Positions 1-10,513 of a DNA stretch of 64,000 nucleotides are shown piece after piece; within the stretch, counting starts at the first letter, position 1; every line of letters begins with the position of its first letter. Origin of the DNA: Trichomonas vaginalis G3 (lineage: Eukaryota > Parabasalia > Trichomonadida > Trichomonadidae). The stretch lies in the NCBI RefSeq assembly GCF_026262505.1, contig NC_067203.1:27571411-27635410 (forward strand). The letters are read 5' to 3'. Under the pieces are notes generated by a model. It made no database searches. It was not told where the DNA came from and saw only the letters and a program-made list of their open reading frames with translations. The position numbers and the translations under genes are program-made.

Positions 1-919
1 AAATTCCTCCTGGTAGAGGAGGACAGACTTGAACAACAACTCCCTGCAGATTCTGATTATTAGTGTAAATAGGAAAATCTGCAAGCATCGAGTTAAGGAT
101 ATTTAGCTTGCTGAAGAATTGCTGTAGTTTACTCTGAAGTTCATGCAATTCATTTGGTCCGTATTGGCAGTTGACAGTTCTCGTTGAGGAAAGGGCATTT
201 GCTGTTTCATTTTGGAGATTTACAATGTTTGTATTCAGATTGTCAATGACATCTGGTGCTAAGCGAAGTAAAATCGATTCAATTTCAGTAGAACTTAATA
301 ATTCAAGTTGTTCTTGTGTTAAATTTACGTTTTTGTAATTCCATTCATTCTGAATTGTATTATATGCGTTGGAAGTTGTAATAGGAATTGCTCCAGGAAA
401 GAGAAGAATTCCATTATAGTCAATATAAAGAATGAAATCACTCAGTTTTTCATTCATTCGTTCTGACGCTCTTTCTTTCGTCATCGGTGGAGAGTCTGAG
501 TACAAGATATCAATGCATCCGGCTTGTAACTGTTCTTTTATAGATGGTAATTGAGATTTTAAAGCAGGTTGGGAAATTATAACTTCAACAACAGGATTTC
601 TATAAGGATGAACCCTATTTTGATCATCCAAGTGCATTGGTGAAGTATTCATGAAATGTGGAGATGAAATCACTGGACGTGGAAACTGAGTGAAGTCAAC
701 GGGCGGTCCTCTGTATTCTGGGCGACGAGGATCATCTTCTGGCATATCGCCATGCAAAAAATGGCAGCTCCAACCCCAGTTACATTTTCCAAATTTCCAA
801 AACTTACAAGGGATTTGATGGAGTCGATCAGATGGATCATCTTGACTTGGTGCTCTAAATTTTGGATCAGGAGTTCTGGGAGGTTTATTATAATATGGCC
901 TCCACTTGTTAAAAGTCAT
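1..919 (-). CDS. CCCH zinc-finger protein, partial at left edge
   Basis: I translated the minus strand by hand from the ATG at 919 and the frame stays open to base 1, giving about 306 residues with no stop, so the C-terminus is outside the window. Residues 38-56 hold a clear C-x7-C-x5-C-x3-H zinc finger (PCKFWKFGKCNWGWSCHFLH), the CCCH type that in known families binds RNA in mRNA processing or decay. The rest is Gln/Asn/Leu-rich, probably helical, without another motif I recognise. Only one finger is visible. The gene is divergent from the next one, with about 50 bp between the two ATGs. The finger is certain; the precise role is not. Confidence 0.82.
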   Translation of the reverse strand, partial: MTFNKWRPYYNKPPRTPDPKFRAPSQDDPSDRLHQIPCKFWKFGKCNWGWSCHFLHGDMPEDDPRRPEYRGPPVDFTQFPRPVISSPHFMNTSPMHLDDQNRVHPYRNPVVEVIISQPALKSQLPSIKEQLQAGCIDILYSDSPPMTKERASERMNEKLSDFILYIDYNGILLFPGAIPITTSNAYNTIQNEWNYKNVNLTQEQLELLSSTEIESILLRLAPDVIDNLNTNIVNLQNETANALSSTRTVNCQYGPNELHELQSKLQQFFSKLNILNSMLADFPIYTNNQNLQGVVVQVCPPLPGGI

Positions 920-950
920 TTACTGACAATTTTTTTAAAAAATTAGAGTG

Positions 951-956
951 TCACTT
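951..956 (+). promoter_or_regulatory. Inr-like initiator
   Basis: TCACTT fits the trichomonad initiator TCA-Y-T/A and lies 18 bases before the ATG at 969. It supports that start over an upstream GTG and is one reason to place the window in a trichomonad. Confidence 0.5.
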
Positions 957-968
957 TTCAAATTTATT

Positions 969-2108
969 ATGGATTGTGTTATTTCAACATGTAGCGTTAT
1001 ACCTTCCAAAAAATCATTTTTTATGCGTCCGTTATGCATTACAGAAGAAGATGGGTCAGAAACATATTGGTTAATTGAAAATGGAACTTCAAAATCGGTA
1101 GATTTAGAAAATGAAGAAGAAGATTTTCCAGAAGAATATGGACGAGAAATAACTTACGAAGACAGCCGTATTGTGAAAGGTCAAGATGACCCAATGTCAA
1201 AATACGTTATCTCAATTATCAATACTCTGGTTGAATCTATCACTCGTGTTATTGGGCGCCCAATTCAGAAAATCAATTTAGTATTTGGAATTAATGATTA
1301 TAATCAAATATGGCTTAACCGGAATTCGATTTTGGAATTTTCAGATAAATGCTTTGAAAATGCTATATTGCAATCCAAAGATGCTTCAAGACTTAATAAT
1401 ATATTTGTCGTTGAAGTATCAAAGCAAGTTCCAAATGGTAAATGTTTTTTAAGTACTCAAAATTGTTCGCATCCTCAAAATCATCTGAAATTACTCGAAA
1501 TTTTATATTACAAATCTATACAAGCATTTCCTAGTTTAAACAAAAAGAAATTATTTAATTTTCTTATTCGTCGAATAGAAGAAATTGATCAAACTCTTAT
1601 AGACAAAGACGTCACTTGCTGCTTGCCCTGCTATTTGAGAATTCATAGTGCAATAAAATTACTCAATAATGATCTTGTAAAAAGAGTTTCTACAAAGCGT
1701 TTATCCCCGATAAATGATCTCTTAAAATATCAAGCTATACATTCTAACCAATTCTCAAGCACTCAGGTATCCCATTTTCCTTTTTTAGTTCAAAAAGAAT
1801 TAAATAACCCTATAAATTCGCCATATTCATCTCCAGTGCATGAAATCCACAAATTAGCTTCAAGTCAAACTTCTGAATATGCAGGAAAACTTAAGCTAGC
1901 AGTTTTGCAAACTTATCAACCCTCTAAACAAAAATACCCTACAAAACGTCAGATAAATCATAAAGATCGCATTAAAAAATGGGATATATATGAACTCCCT
2001 GAATATTCACCACTCCCTCCAACTTTTAGCCAAAAATTAGCTCCAAAAGTTTATCAGAACAAGCTAGAAAAGCCTCACACTTCTAATCTAGCAGTATCAT
2101 ATAAGTAA
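969..2108 (+). CDS. hypothetical protein, 379 aa
   Basis: I start it at ATG 969, because the in-frame codon at 948 is GTG and an Inr-like motif lies between the two. I do not recognise the family. An acidic stretch (ENEEEDFPEEYG) lies near residues 50-61. The middle is mixed alpha/beta-looking with several Cys (CFLSTQNCSH, DVTCCLPC), and the last third is Pro/Ser/Lys-rich and probably disordered. No membrane segment or signal peptide is visible. It is divergent from the CCCH gene and followed by a 238-bp AT-rich spacer. It is probably a real host gene because the frame is long and uninterrupted. Confidence 0.7.
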   Translation: MDCVISTCSVIPSKKSFFMRPLCITEEDGSETYWLIENGTSKSVDLENEEEDFPEEYGREITYEDSRIVKGQDDPMSKYVISIINTLVESITRVIGRPIQKINLVFGINDYNQIWLNRNSILEFSDKCFENAILQSKDASRLNNIFVVEVSKQVPNGKCFLSTQNCSHPQNHLKLLEILYYKSIQAFPSLNKKKLFNFLIRRIEEIDQTLIDKDVTCCLPCYLRIHSAIKLLNNDLVKRVSTKRLSPINDLLKYQAIHSNQFSSTQVSHFPFLVQKELNNPINSPYSSPVHEIHKLASSQTSEYAGKLKLAVLQTYQPSKQKYPTKRQINHKDRIKKWDIYELPEYSPLPPTFSQKLAPKVYQNKLEKPHTSNLAVSYK

Positions 2109-2346
2109 CATTTACTTGTTTTAATATTTTGTTTGTATTCTAAATATGTAACATTAATCCTGCCCATAAAATTTATTTTATTCTGAGAAATAAATTTGAA
2201 ATAATTGAATAGTTTACAAATAAACAAATGGCACGAATTATTCACAATCTTATAATACGGAAATATTTATGAAATATTTTTTATCACTCAAAAATCGATT
2301 TTATTCCAAAATTTGACAAATTTTACATCCTTTACAGAAAAGAAAA

Positions 2347-5300
2347 ATGAGCAAACAAGATGTCAGTTCAACAATCAATGAAATACTTAAGGATGCAGGA
2401 GATTTTATAAGGGAAACAGAAGACCCGGATAATGACATAAATTTAATTCGTTATAGCCAAATCAAAAGTAAAATTCAATTATTTCATCTGAAATTTGAAC
2501 AAGGGTTCTACGAATATAGCGTAAATTACAAGGATTTACTAATGCAAGTTCAGGGAGCCTGCATAATGGTGAAAAATCAAAGACCAATAAAATTTTTCAA
2601 AAAAAATCTTATTTATTATCTGTTAAACAAAATACAGCCCAATTCAGAAGAAATCAACTTGTTTAGACAAGATATGATACTGTTTATGATAGATACTACG
2701 TCTGGGCACACATCAGAAAAAAACTGGTATTATCTTGCTTCACAACTAATAAAATACGATGCTCTAGAAGTCATTAAGTGCATAATTTCTTCTCCCATGG
2801 ATATCCATCTGAAATTTTTGCAACATATCAAATTAGAAGAAAATTTTGATGCTCTTTGTCAATATTTTCGCGAAATATTCGATAAAATCAAAGTTCTATG
2901 CGATGATGAAGAAGGAGATACATACGGAGCTGCCTTGATTGACTTCATTTTGTCATTTAATATTAATGTACCCGATTCTAATGATCAAATAGTAACTCGC
3001 TTCTACAACCTCGTTAAACCTAAAATGGGAGGTAAGCTTAAGCATTCTGCTCTCTGCAAGCAGTTAATTTGTCTTGCTGCAGGAACTTGCTGCCATGTCA
3101 TTAATGAGAAAGTTCCAAAGCACTCCAAAGCAATAATTGAAGCTCTCGAAAAGTCGCCGAAGTTTTACAAGCAAGCTTTATGTATTTTTGCAAAAGGCTT
3201 ACAAATCAAACTCGAATTTGACAACATTGCAGATATATTACCACTCATAAAGCCAAAGCCAGACATCTCTCTATTTATCTACGATAAAATCAGAATCGAT
3301 ATCAAAAAGAATTATCCAAAATATACAAACTTACTTTTCCAAATCGGAAAAAGTCAGTGCCCAGAGCTCATAGCATGCGATGAACAGTTTGATCCTATCA
3401 CCAGGGCGCAGTTTATTCACAGATTAGTTGTTGAAAAGAATTTCACCAGTCTCAAGACAATTTTAACGCCAAAAACATACAATGTCGAAGTATCTGACGT
3501 CGTGTGCGAGTTGATTATCAGCGGATACCCATCAGAGTCTGTTTTCAAGACTTGCGTTACAAATCGCGAGATGATTTCCCCAACAATTAACTCTCTCACA
3601 ACAAACATCTCCAAATTTTACCAGAACATATATTCGCTCGATCTTCTCGGACTTTTTACCTCATTATTCCAATTTTTGTTAACTTATCCAGATCCAGCCT
3701 ATCAAAGGCAGTGCATCACTGAGCTTCAGTTCCAGAAGATAGACGCCATTGCGTATCTCTTTCTTTCCGATGCTTCTCCTGAGATGAACTCTACAGCTCT
3801 TCTTCTGATGCAGACTTCTCTTGAACTCTTCGCAATTACGCATCCAAACTGGGAGAAAATGAGCTTCCAGTCCCTTCCTTCTTATGCATTCGTTGCGAAA
3901 AACATCAGTGGAATATTATCTGCAAAATTCTTCCTTACTCCAGAAGAAATGACAGACAGAAGTCCTAAGAAGACCATATACGATGCATCCATCTTATTAA
4001 CTCCAGATGTAAACAGAATTAACTACGTCTGCAAGTTATGTTCCTCCCAGATATCGCAGTCCATCGAATTGAGATCGGCCATGGAGTCGATCTTCCTGAA
4101 TGACTGCGAGAAAGGCTTTTCTCCAGGCAAATTCGCCGTGATTGCAGCGATTGGCCTGACTGACATCACAGGAATGCTCGACGAGGCTCTGAACAACCTC
4201 GACAACACATCCATCATAGGACTTGCATCAGCAAACGAGCGTATTCGCGACACAGTTCTAGAAAAGATTGCAAATAGCAAGATTTCTCCAGACAACAAGA
4301 TAAAAGTCATTTCATTCATGGTACAACGCATGTTGTCGTCGCCTAAACCTCCAAAAGTCGAGCATCTCCAGGCCTCGCTCGATATCCTGATGAGCGAGTA
4401 CCAGACATTTACAAAAGGCTTCGACATCCACGGCCAGCACGACATTCCGTCATCATCCCTCATGTTTGCGTTTGCAGCGGACGAAATCCTGAAGCATCTT
4501 CCAAATCCGAAGAGGGACCAGTTCGAGAAGCTCAGCGACTTCATCAGAATCACCGGAATCAACGCTCTCAAGGCTCTCTCCACAAATAAATCGGAGCTGA
4601 AGCTGCCTCACCACAACCTTCTCACTCTCAGGCTGTATTTGACGACCCTTCAGCTTCTCCTCCCATTTATCACAGAGATACAAGCAAAAGGAGCGTTCAA
4701 ACGCGCGATGATTCTTGGCGACATCCAGCCCTGCTACTCCACGCTCGCAGAGTGCGCTCCTTTCTTCCAAGAGGTCGCGAAGATAAAGCCGACACTGATC
4801 GAGCCAATGATAATGTCCATCCCTGTTGTTACTTCCATCCAGAACTGCATCCTGTTTGTACAACTCGCTCTGACTTACTTCGATCTGATGCAGGACAAAG
4901 TGTTCGTTCTCTTCCTCGCCTGCATCGCTGACTCTGTCTCCTACATAAACTGCAAGTCGATAAGGGACTCTCTGGAGGGACTTTCCATTGACCACATGAC
5001 GTTTGTCGACATACCACGCGACATTCCCCTGACAGACTACATCTACTCTGTCGTTTCTTACCTCGCAAACGACTTCGTTGAGGCCTCGATAAAAGTGTTT
5101 GGATCAGGAATCGTCAACCCAGTCATGCAGTGCATATTCGACGTAGTCAGGCCCTGGGTGAAGGACATAAGAGTTCTGATGAATGACACCTTCGTTAAGA
5201 TATACGGACCGATATTCCCTGTCCAAGTCAACCCAGAACTCTGGAAGTTCCCAATCAGGAGAGAAATAATAAGAAACACTTTCCCTAACTACGGAGACTC

Positions 5301-6402
5301 AAGCTCTGTTCTGTGCAACGCAATGAGCTACTGCATGGATCACGGAATAATGGATGAAACAACGTGGCACGCGTTTCTCAAAGTTAATCCGGAACTGTGC
5401 CTCTCTTTCGTTTTTGCAGCGATGGCGAGAGGTTTTTATGATGAGTCATTCGACCACGTTTTGACTGTTTCACCTCACTTACTTGATAATGAAGCAGTCT
5501 ACATCATTGGCTCTGCATTGATGCTTAACTCTACATCCATTGACGTGTTCAGGATCTGCTACCAGCAAGTCATCTCATTCTACGACAAACACAAAATAGA
5601 GTACGACTCTTCTCTCTCAAACGGTCTCCACGACCACTTCTCAATGACTGACTCGCTTTTCTCGCAGATAATACACACATTCCCACCAGAAGTGAGAGAT
5701 AAGTCTCTTCTGACTCTCCTCGTTTTCAACGACAGCTCCAAACTGCTCTACAAGTCGATCAAAGCGAACAAAGAGCAGTTGTCAGATGATACAAAGGAAC
5801 TTTACCACAGATACACAATGGCATGTCTCAGCTCTGGAGAAAAGTTCCCCTGCAACGCTCTCATTAACTTCTTCAAGATATTGCCTGATTACGTGAATCC
5901 AGTGATGATTGTAAAGGAACTCCTCGCAAGTAACGACAAAGACGCGGCGAAGGCAGCAATAAATATCATCAAAATAACAAGAAAGACAACAGATGACATC
6001 GACAGACTCATTGCACTGGCAATCGCAAGAGGAAATATCCAGATTGATGACGCAAAGCCTTTTGTTTACTCGCAAAGTGGCCAGGCACTTAAGTTCTGGT
6101 GCACGGATGACGAAGGAGAGATTGACACACAGCAGTTGAGAGCATTCATATCCTATCCAAACGAAAGTACAATTAGCGTTGTAACAAGAAAAGTTGAGAA
6201 AATTTCTGCAGAGGTTCTAAACGGAGCAGCGCCTTTGATATTTGCACCAGATGTCATTGAGTTCTCGTCTTTGATGCCATTCCTTATGGCAATCGACAGA
6301 GAGAAGATTGTTTATCCTGCAGCTCTTGCAGAAAGGATCGATGACCCTGGAATTCCCCTCGACAAGAAATCCCTTATCGGATACTTTTTCACCAAAATAT
6401 AA
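2347..6402 (+). CDS. large helical-repeat-like protein, 1351 aa
   Basis: This is one uninterrupted frame of 1351 codons. The sequence is almost wholly alpha-helical in character, with repeated Leu/Ile/Ala-rich amphipathic segments of about 35-45 residues, which suggests a HEAT/ARM-type solenoid scaffold. I cannot name the family; a Furry-type or trafficking scaffold is possible but unproven. There is no signal peptide or clear membrane span. Base composition changes along the gene: the first third is very AT-rich, while about 3900-5900 uses many more G/C-ending codons. The short minus-strand open frames inside it are shadows of this GC-richer part. The gene ends in AAAATATAA, followed by an AT-rich spacer. 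Confidence 0.85.
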   Translation: MSKQDVSSTINEILKDAGDFIRETEDPDNDINLIRYSQIKSKIQLFHLKFEQGFYEYSVNYKDLLMQVQGACIMVKNQRPIKFFKKNLIYYLLNKIQPNSEEINLFRQDMILFMIDTTSGHTSEKNWYYLASQLIKYDALEVIKCIISSPMDIHLKFLQHIKLEENFDALCQYFREIFDKIKVLCDDEEGDTYGAALIDFILSFNINVPDSNDQIVTRFYNLVKPKMGGKLKHSALCKQLICLAAGTCCHVINEKVPKHSKAIIEALEKSPKFYKQALCIFAKGLQIKLEFDNIADILPLIKPKPDISLFIYDKIRIDIKKNYPKYTNLLFQIGKSQCPELIACDEQFDPITRAQFIHRLVVEKNFTSLKTILTPKTYNVEVSDVVCELIISGYPSESVFKTCVTNREMISPTINSLTTNISKFYQNIYSLDLLGLFTSLFQFLLTYPDPAYQRQCITELQFQKIDAIAYLFLSDASPEMNSTALLLMQTSLELFAITHPNWEKMSFQSLPSYAFVAKNISGILSAKFFLTPEEMTDRSPKKTIYDASILLTPDVNRINYVCKLCSSQISQSIELRSAMESIFLNDCEKGFSPGKFAVIAAIGLTDITGMLDEALNNLDNTSIIGLASANERIRDTVLEKIANSKISPDNKIKVISFMVQRMLSSPKPPKVEHLQASLDILMSEYQTFTKGFDIHGQHDIPSSSLMFAFAADEILKHLPNPKRDQFEKLSDFIRITGINALKALSTNKSELKLPHHNLLTLRLYLTTLQLLLPFITEIQAKGAFKRAMILGDIQPCYSTLAECAPFFQEVAKIKPTLIEPMIMSIPVVTSIQNCILFVQLALTYFDLMQDKVFVLFLACIADSVSYINCKSIRDSLEGLSIDHMTFVDIPRDIPLTDYIYSVVSYLANDFVEASIKVFGSGIVNPVMQCIFDVVRPWVKDIRVLMNDTFVKIYGPIFPVQVNPELWKFPIRREIIRNTFPNYGDSSSVLCNAMSYCMDHGIMDETTWHAFLKVNPELCLSFVFAAMARGFYDESFDHVLTVSPHLLDNEAVYIIGSALMLNSTSIDVFRICYQQVISFYDKHKIEYDSSLSNGLHDHFSMTDSLFSQIIHTFPPEVRDKSLLTLLVFNDSSKLLYKSIKANKEQLSDDTKELYHRYTMACLSSGEKFPCNALINFFKILPDYVNPVMIVKELLASNDKDAAKAAINIIKITRKTTDDIDRLIALAIARGNIQIDDAKPFVYSQSGQALKFWCTDDEGEIDTQQLRAFISYPNESTISVVTRKVEKISAEVLNGAAPLIFAPDVIEFSSLMPFLMAIDREKIVYPAALAERIDDPGIPLDKKSLIGYFFTKI

Positions 6403-6480
6403 TTGTAAAAATTTTATTATTATATGATTAAAGCATGACCAAGCATCAGAAAATTTTAAAAAAAGGGTAATTGCTTATTT

Positions 6481-7236
6481 TTAATCGAATTCAATTTGGA
6501 ACATTGGCTTGTCGCCCATTTCTGGTGTTGTAAGACCGACAGCAACTACATGTCCATAGTCAGCAATTGTCTTTCTCATTGCTTGCTCAATCTGGTTTGG
6601 TGTTGCATCGCGGATTTCTTTGATATCCTTGCATAAAGTGTAGGTGAAAATGCCTTCATCATTGGCCATCGTCATTGTTTGGTTCATTGCTGCTTGAGCG
6701 TCACGAACAGCACAGATGGAGACGCATTTTGGTGGCATTTTCTCTCCTTCAACTGTTCCATCTCCAAACGCGAAGATTGAGCCCTTTGGAGCACGATGGG
6801 TGATCAAGAAGAGTTCGGATTCGGTATTCTTGTTCGCTGCAATGTGCTGAACGACTTCAACTTGTGGAATAACGCCGTCATCGAATTTGAAGTGGTAAAT
6901 ATCCTTTCCATCAGTTAAATCCAAGTCTACAAGGGGTTGACCAGCATAGTAAAAGACAAGTTGCTGTGTGGTGTTTTGCAAGATTTTATCGAAAATTGTC
7001 AAGAAATTTCTCTTATGAGGTGTCTGGAGAATGTAAATTTCGAAGTCGAAGTTCTTCATAAGCTTCGCGAATGAAACAGAGTCATTAATTGGGGCGACAC
7101 CGAGATTTCCTCTATAAGACTTAAAACAGTTGACACAGATGAAGCAGACTTTCTTGCATTCAGGGAAATGGGATATTGGCATTTGGGCAACATCATGCCC
7201 CATTGTAAGGAGGCGACGGATAGGATCAAGCGTCAT
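6481..7236 (-). CDS. caspase/metacaspase-fold-like protein, probably catalytically altered
   Basis: The frame gives 251 residues from ATG 7236; the next in-frame codon upstream is TTG. Residues 31-97 follow the clan CD peptidase (C14) plan: a hydrophobic strand (VCFICVNCFKSYRG), then a PINDSVSFAKLM helix start, then IYILQTP, then the strand QQLVFYYAG. In active metacaspases that strand ends in S-G-H-G, carrying the catalytic His; here it reads AGQP, so Q100 sits where His is expected. The next strand, ELFLITHRAP (141-150), is where D-x-C-H-S-G would lie, and it has no Cys. This looks like a pseudo-enzyme or a very diverged member. The fold call is an inference from pattern. It is tail-to-tail with the 1351-residue gene. 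Confidence 0.5.
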   Translation of the reverse strand: MTLDPIRRLLTMGHDVAQMPISHFPECKKVCFICVNCFKSYRGNLGVAPINDSVSFAKLMKNFDFEIYILQTPHKRNFLTIFDKILQNTTQQLVFYYAGQPLVDLDLTDGKDIYHFKFDDGVIPQVEVVQHIAANKNTESELFLITHRAPKGSIFAFGDGTVEGEKMPPKCVSICAVRDAQAAMNQTMTMANDEGIFTYTLCKDIKEIRDATPNQIEQAMRKTIADYGHVVAVGLTTPEMGDKPMFQIEFD

Positions 7237-7388
7237 CAAAGAATTGTGTACGTTACATAAATAACGTAAAATTATCGTTTCTTTTTAATTTTTTTTTCAC
7301 TTTGATCAAAGAAACTTCTGCAGGCCGATATTAGCGGAAAATTATAATAAACGATGTATTTTAGTAAATGAAAGATGGTTATCTCTCA

Positions 7389-8635
7389 CTAAAAAATTAA
7401 TTCTTCACTTGGAAATTCTCCTTGTGTTAAATATCTGACAGCAAATCCGACTGCTTTTACAAAATGACCCACGTCAACATCAAACCCAGGAAATCCTTTT
7501 ACATGGTTTAATTTCGGACTCTGAAATATAATGTGATGAATTCCGCATGCAAGGATCGAGAGAATAGAAGACCAATCATGTACATTTCCTTCAACAGTAA
7601 GTATGACTGAGTCTCTGTGCATTAAGAAACAATGGAAAAGATTCGAACCAGAAGGAGTCATTAAAAATTTAATTGAAGCATAAACTTTTGCTGATTCGCT
7701 TAATCCATGAAGGTCTTCGACAATTTCCCATTTGAGTTGCGGATAATTCTCTATCAGAGCAGAAAGTAAATTTTTACAATTATACCATACTCTTGTATCT
7801 CTCCTGTTTATTATGCAATTTCTTGTTGCTTTGATTTCATCTAGTTTAAAATATTCGTGGTATAGTTTTTGAATCATAATTTGGGGAAAACCTTGCGGCA
7901 TAATTCATAGTAATTCATAGTAAAAGGATAAATTACTATGTCGCAGAATGCGAGTTCGTTGATTTGTAGTGGAGGGATTCGGTTCTCTCTGGGAACACCA
8001 ATTATAACGAAAGCTTCATGAATAAATTCGAGATTTGGTACATTGAGAATTTTATAGGTTTTGATAATCTTTTGAGGCATTATAAGTATGCATGGGAAAT
8101 AATCAATATGAAAATGCCCGAAGCTATCACAGAAAGAGTGTCCTGGTGCAATTGCGTAGTCGAAATGATAAACTACTTTTCCAGTAGTTGGACCTTGAAT
8201 TTGAGGAAGCCAATGGAATGGTGTGTCTGCATATCTACCTTTGGGAGTAATTATTGAAGGAGAACGTGAAACATGCACATTTCTTAAAAAGGCATATGAA
8301 ATATTGTATGACTGCCAATCGATTGGTAAACTGTAAGGAGGGAATTGTTGATTTGGGAATTTTCCATTAAATTTTTTAATAGTATCAGGATAATTATAAT
8401 TATCTCTGAAATGAAGAACATGATCAAAGTTTTCATTAGGGAAAAAATTGATGTTGCGGACCGAATTTGCGATATAATAAATTTTATGTTCGATTAAATT
8501 AGTAACTTGTAAAGATATTTTCACTAATATTTCATCTTTCTCAACTTGAAAGAAAAAACATAATATTGGCAAACCAATGAGAATTATAAGGCTAGTTCGC
8601 CAAAGTTTATTAAGCTGAAACTCTTCAAATTTCAT
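7389..8635 (-). pseudogene. GT61-type glycosyltransferase gene with a frameshift
   Basis: Two overlapping minus-strand frames form one decayed host gene. The first part (from ATG 8635) has a cytosolic tail and one membrane anchor (residues about 12-30, WRTSLIILIGLPILCFFF), then GHSFCDSFGHFHIDYFP, which resembles the H-F-x-D region of DUF563/GT61 enzymes. The second part has YASIKFLMTPSGSNLFHCFL, the counterpart of the GT61 signature seen intact as IIGPHGGAFYNQ in the gene at 62563. The frame changes between about 7870 and 7905, beside a short direct repeat (AATTCATAGT twice). GT61 enzymes are Golgi type II proteins transferring sugars such as GlcNAc or xylose. A sequencing error at one base could also explain the shift. 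Confidence 0.55.
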
Positions 8636-9090
8636 GAATTTGATTATCTATTAATTTTTGGAAGAAATCACAGAATTTTCAAAAATAATATTTTAATAAA
8701 ATATAATTTTTTTATTTTGTAGGATGTATAAATATTATCTTAATAAAAATCAAAGGGAATAGAAATTAAATTTGACATCCTTCTTGAATTCAGAACTACA
8801 CAATTTATTCTCAAATCTTGAATCATTTATATTTGTAATTGAAAACTATTATTAAAAACAATATATTTAATTTCGAAAATTTTACCATTTGCGGAGTGTT
8901 TTCAGATGTAAAGCCATCCTCGTAATCTCCTCTTCATAACATGCAACTCAGGACCATTTTCAGTTAGTATCATGAGACTTTGGATATATAATATAATGGT
9001 GGGATGGTTATTATAATGTAAATACCGTATGCAAATTTCCCCAAGGAATTGATTTTATGCCAAGGAATCCCTTCAAAACATGTTCGGCGC

Positions 9091-9292
9091 CTCTCAATTC
9101 CTGGCAAAGTGGTAGTTTTTGACAAAATTATATTAAAACTGATTATTCTTAATTTTTGATACGACAATTCTCGTATCAAAGGGGAAATCATTGAGCATGC
9201 TCACGCTTCTCAACTGAATCCATATTAAATATACAATTTGTTATTATAGATGTTTAATATTTAATTTTTGCAATTTTGCCCGGAATTGAGAG
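9091..9292. repeat. possible small inverted-repeat element
   Basis: CTCTCAATTCCTGGCAAA at 9091 is matched in inverted orientation at 9275-9292 (17 of 18 bases), framing about 200 bp of AT-rich DNA. Inside is a perfect hairpin, GATACGA-CAATT-TCGTATC. I see no target-site duplication, so a MITE is only a possibility. Confidence 0.3.
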
Positions 9293-10457
9293 ACACTGAT
9301 CATTCTTTGAAGGATAATCTTGGTATTTAAATGGTAACCTATTTTTCTCTCTTTCTCTGGCTAAGTTACTCATCAAATTTGACACAAGAACGTCATCATA
9401 AACGAAACGCAAATGAATTTATTGGCTGTTTTGTGTTAAAAATCCATATATAATATCTTAAAACAAAGTTCTTCTGAAATCTCGAATCTAATTAAAAACT
9501 TCAGTAAGCAATTATTTTATTTGAGTAAATTTGCTTTCTATGACCTAAATATAGTCCTTCATTACAAGTAGTCTAATTTTTACATAGTTCTTGCGCGATC
9601 TCTCAACAAATGAGAGACTTAGGTTTAATTACAGAATATTTGATACTTTGATAGTCAAGAGGTATTAGTGTAATGCATGATATAAATTAAAAAAAGCAAA
9701 ACAAATTCATTCTTGATATATGGGCGTACTATCAAGTTTGTTCCAAAATAACGGGTTTGACCCACTGTTCAATATCTTAGACTGCAAAGCTGGTGCACTT
9801 TTGGCTTGTTGAATTCAAATTACTGCCGATGTGTATGGAGCAGCATTAGAATTAGCCCCCGGTATGAGATTTTGGCACTTTTATTGACAAAAATGACGAT
9901 TTACATTATCTATGAAGGGTATCTACTTCTTTCCTTTCAATTTCATTGATGAATGTATAACGATTCAATAAATCACATGACCTGTCTGCTTGCAAAATGA
10001 TTTATTATCTCCAATTTATCAATTTTAAATTTACTGCATACAGTCCCCCACTACCCATCGTAAAATCTCGAATATTATTTGGAAAATATGGTGATTAATT
10101 CATATATACCGAAGTACTCATTCATTTATGATATGATTGGTCTTAAAAACACGTCTAAACTTTTTAACTCAAATTATTGCTTAAAGGATGGTTCTTTACC
10201 CGTTTCCTTCAATATTGGCTTTCATAAATCCTAAACCGATATACCCAGATTTTCCTTACTTTTACCACTCCCCATGTAATTTCTGGGGAAAACGATAATT
10301 CATTTTTTTTATGGATGAATAGATCGTTTTCCTAGAAAGGACCTCATATCTCTGGCTAAAAAGAGTGTCAGATCCTAAATAGATTATTGATCTAGTGTAC
10401 AAATCCAATAAAAAGCCTATTTTTTTGGCTTTTTTGGTGCTCATTTTTTCGAAGATC

Positions 10458-10513
10458 TACATGAATATGGGGAAACCATCGGATTTTTTTGGTTAACCCA
10501 CATCTTCATGTAG
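10458..10513. repeat. imperfect inverted repeat (hairpin)
   Basis: CTACATGAATATGGGG at 10458 pairs with CCCACATCTTCATGTAG ending at 10513, around a T-rich loop. It lies in a gene-free stretch. It could be a decayed element end or a folded transcript; its function is unknown. Confidence 0.35.

Noticed and set aside
752-946. Plus-strand 64-codon frame at the left edge
   Set aside because: It overlaps the CCCH zinc-finger gene on the other strand and has no motif.
948-968. GTG start for the 379-residue gene
   Set aside because: Eukaryotic nuclear genes start at ATG, and an Inr-like TCACTT lies between this GTG and the ATG at 969.
4023-5279. Minus-strand open frames of 73-186 codons inside the 1351-residue gene
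   Set aside because: They are shadows in a GC-richer coding stretch, full of Cys/Arg/Ser runs and without promoter or motif.
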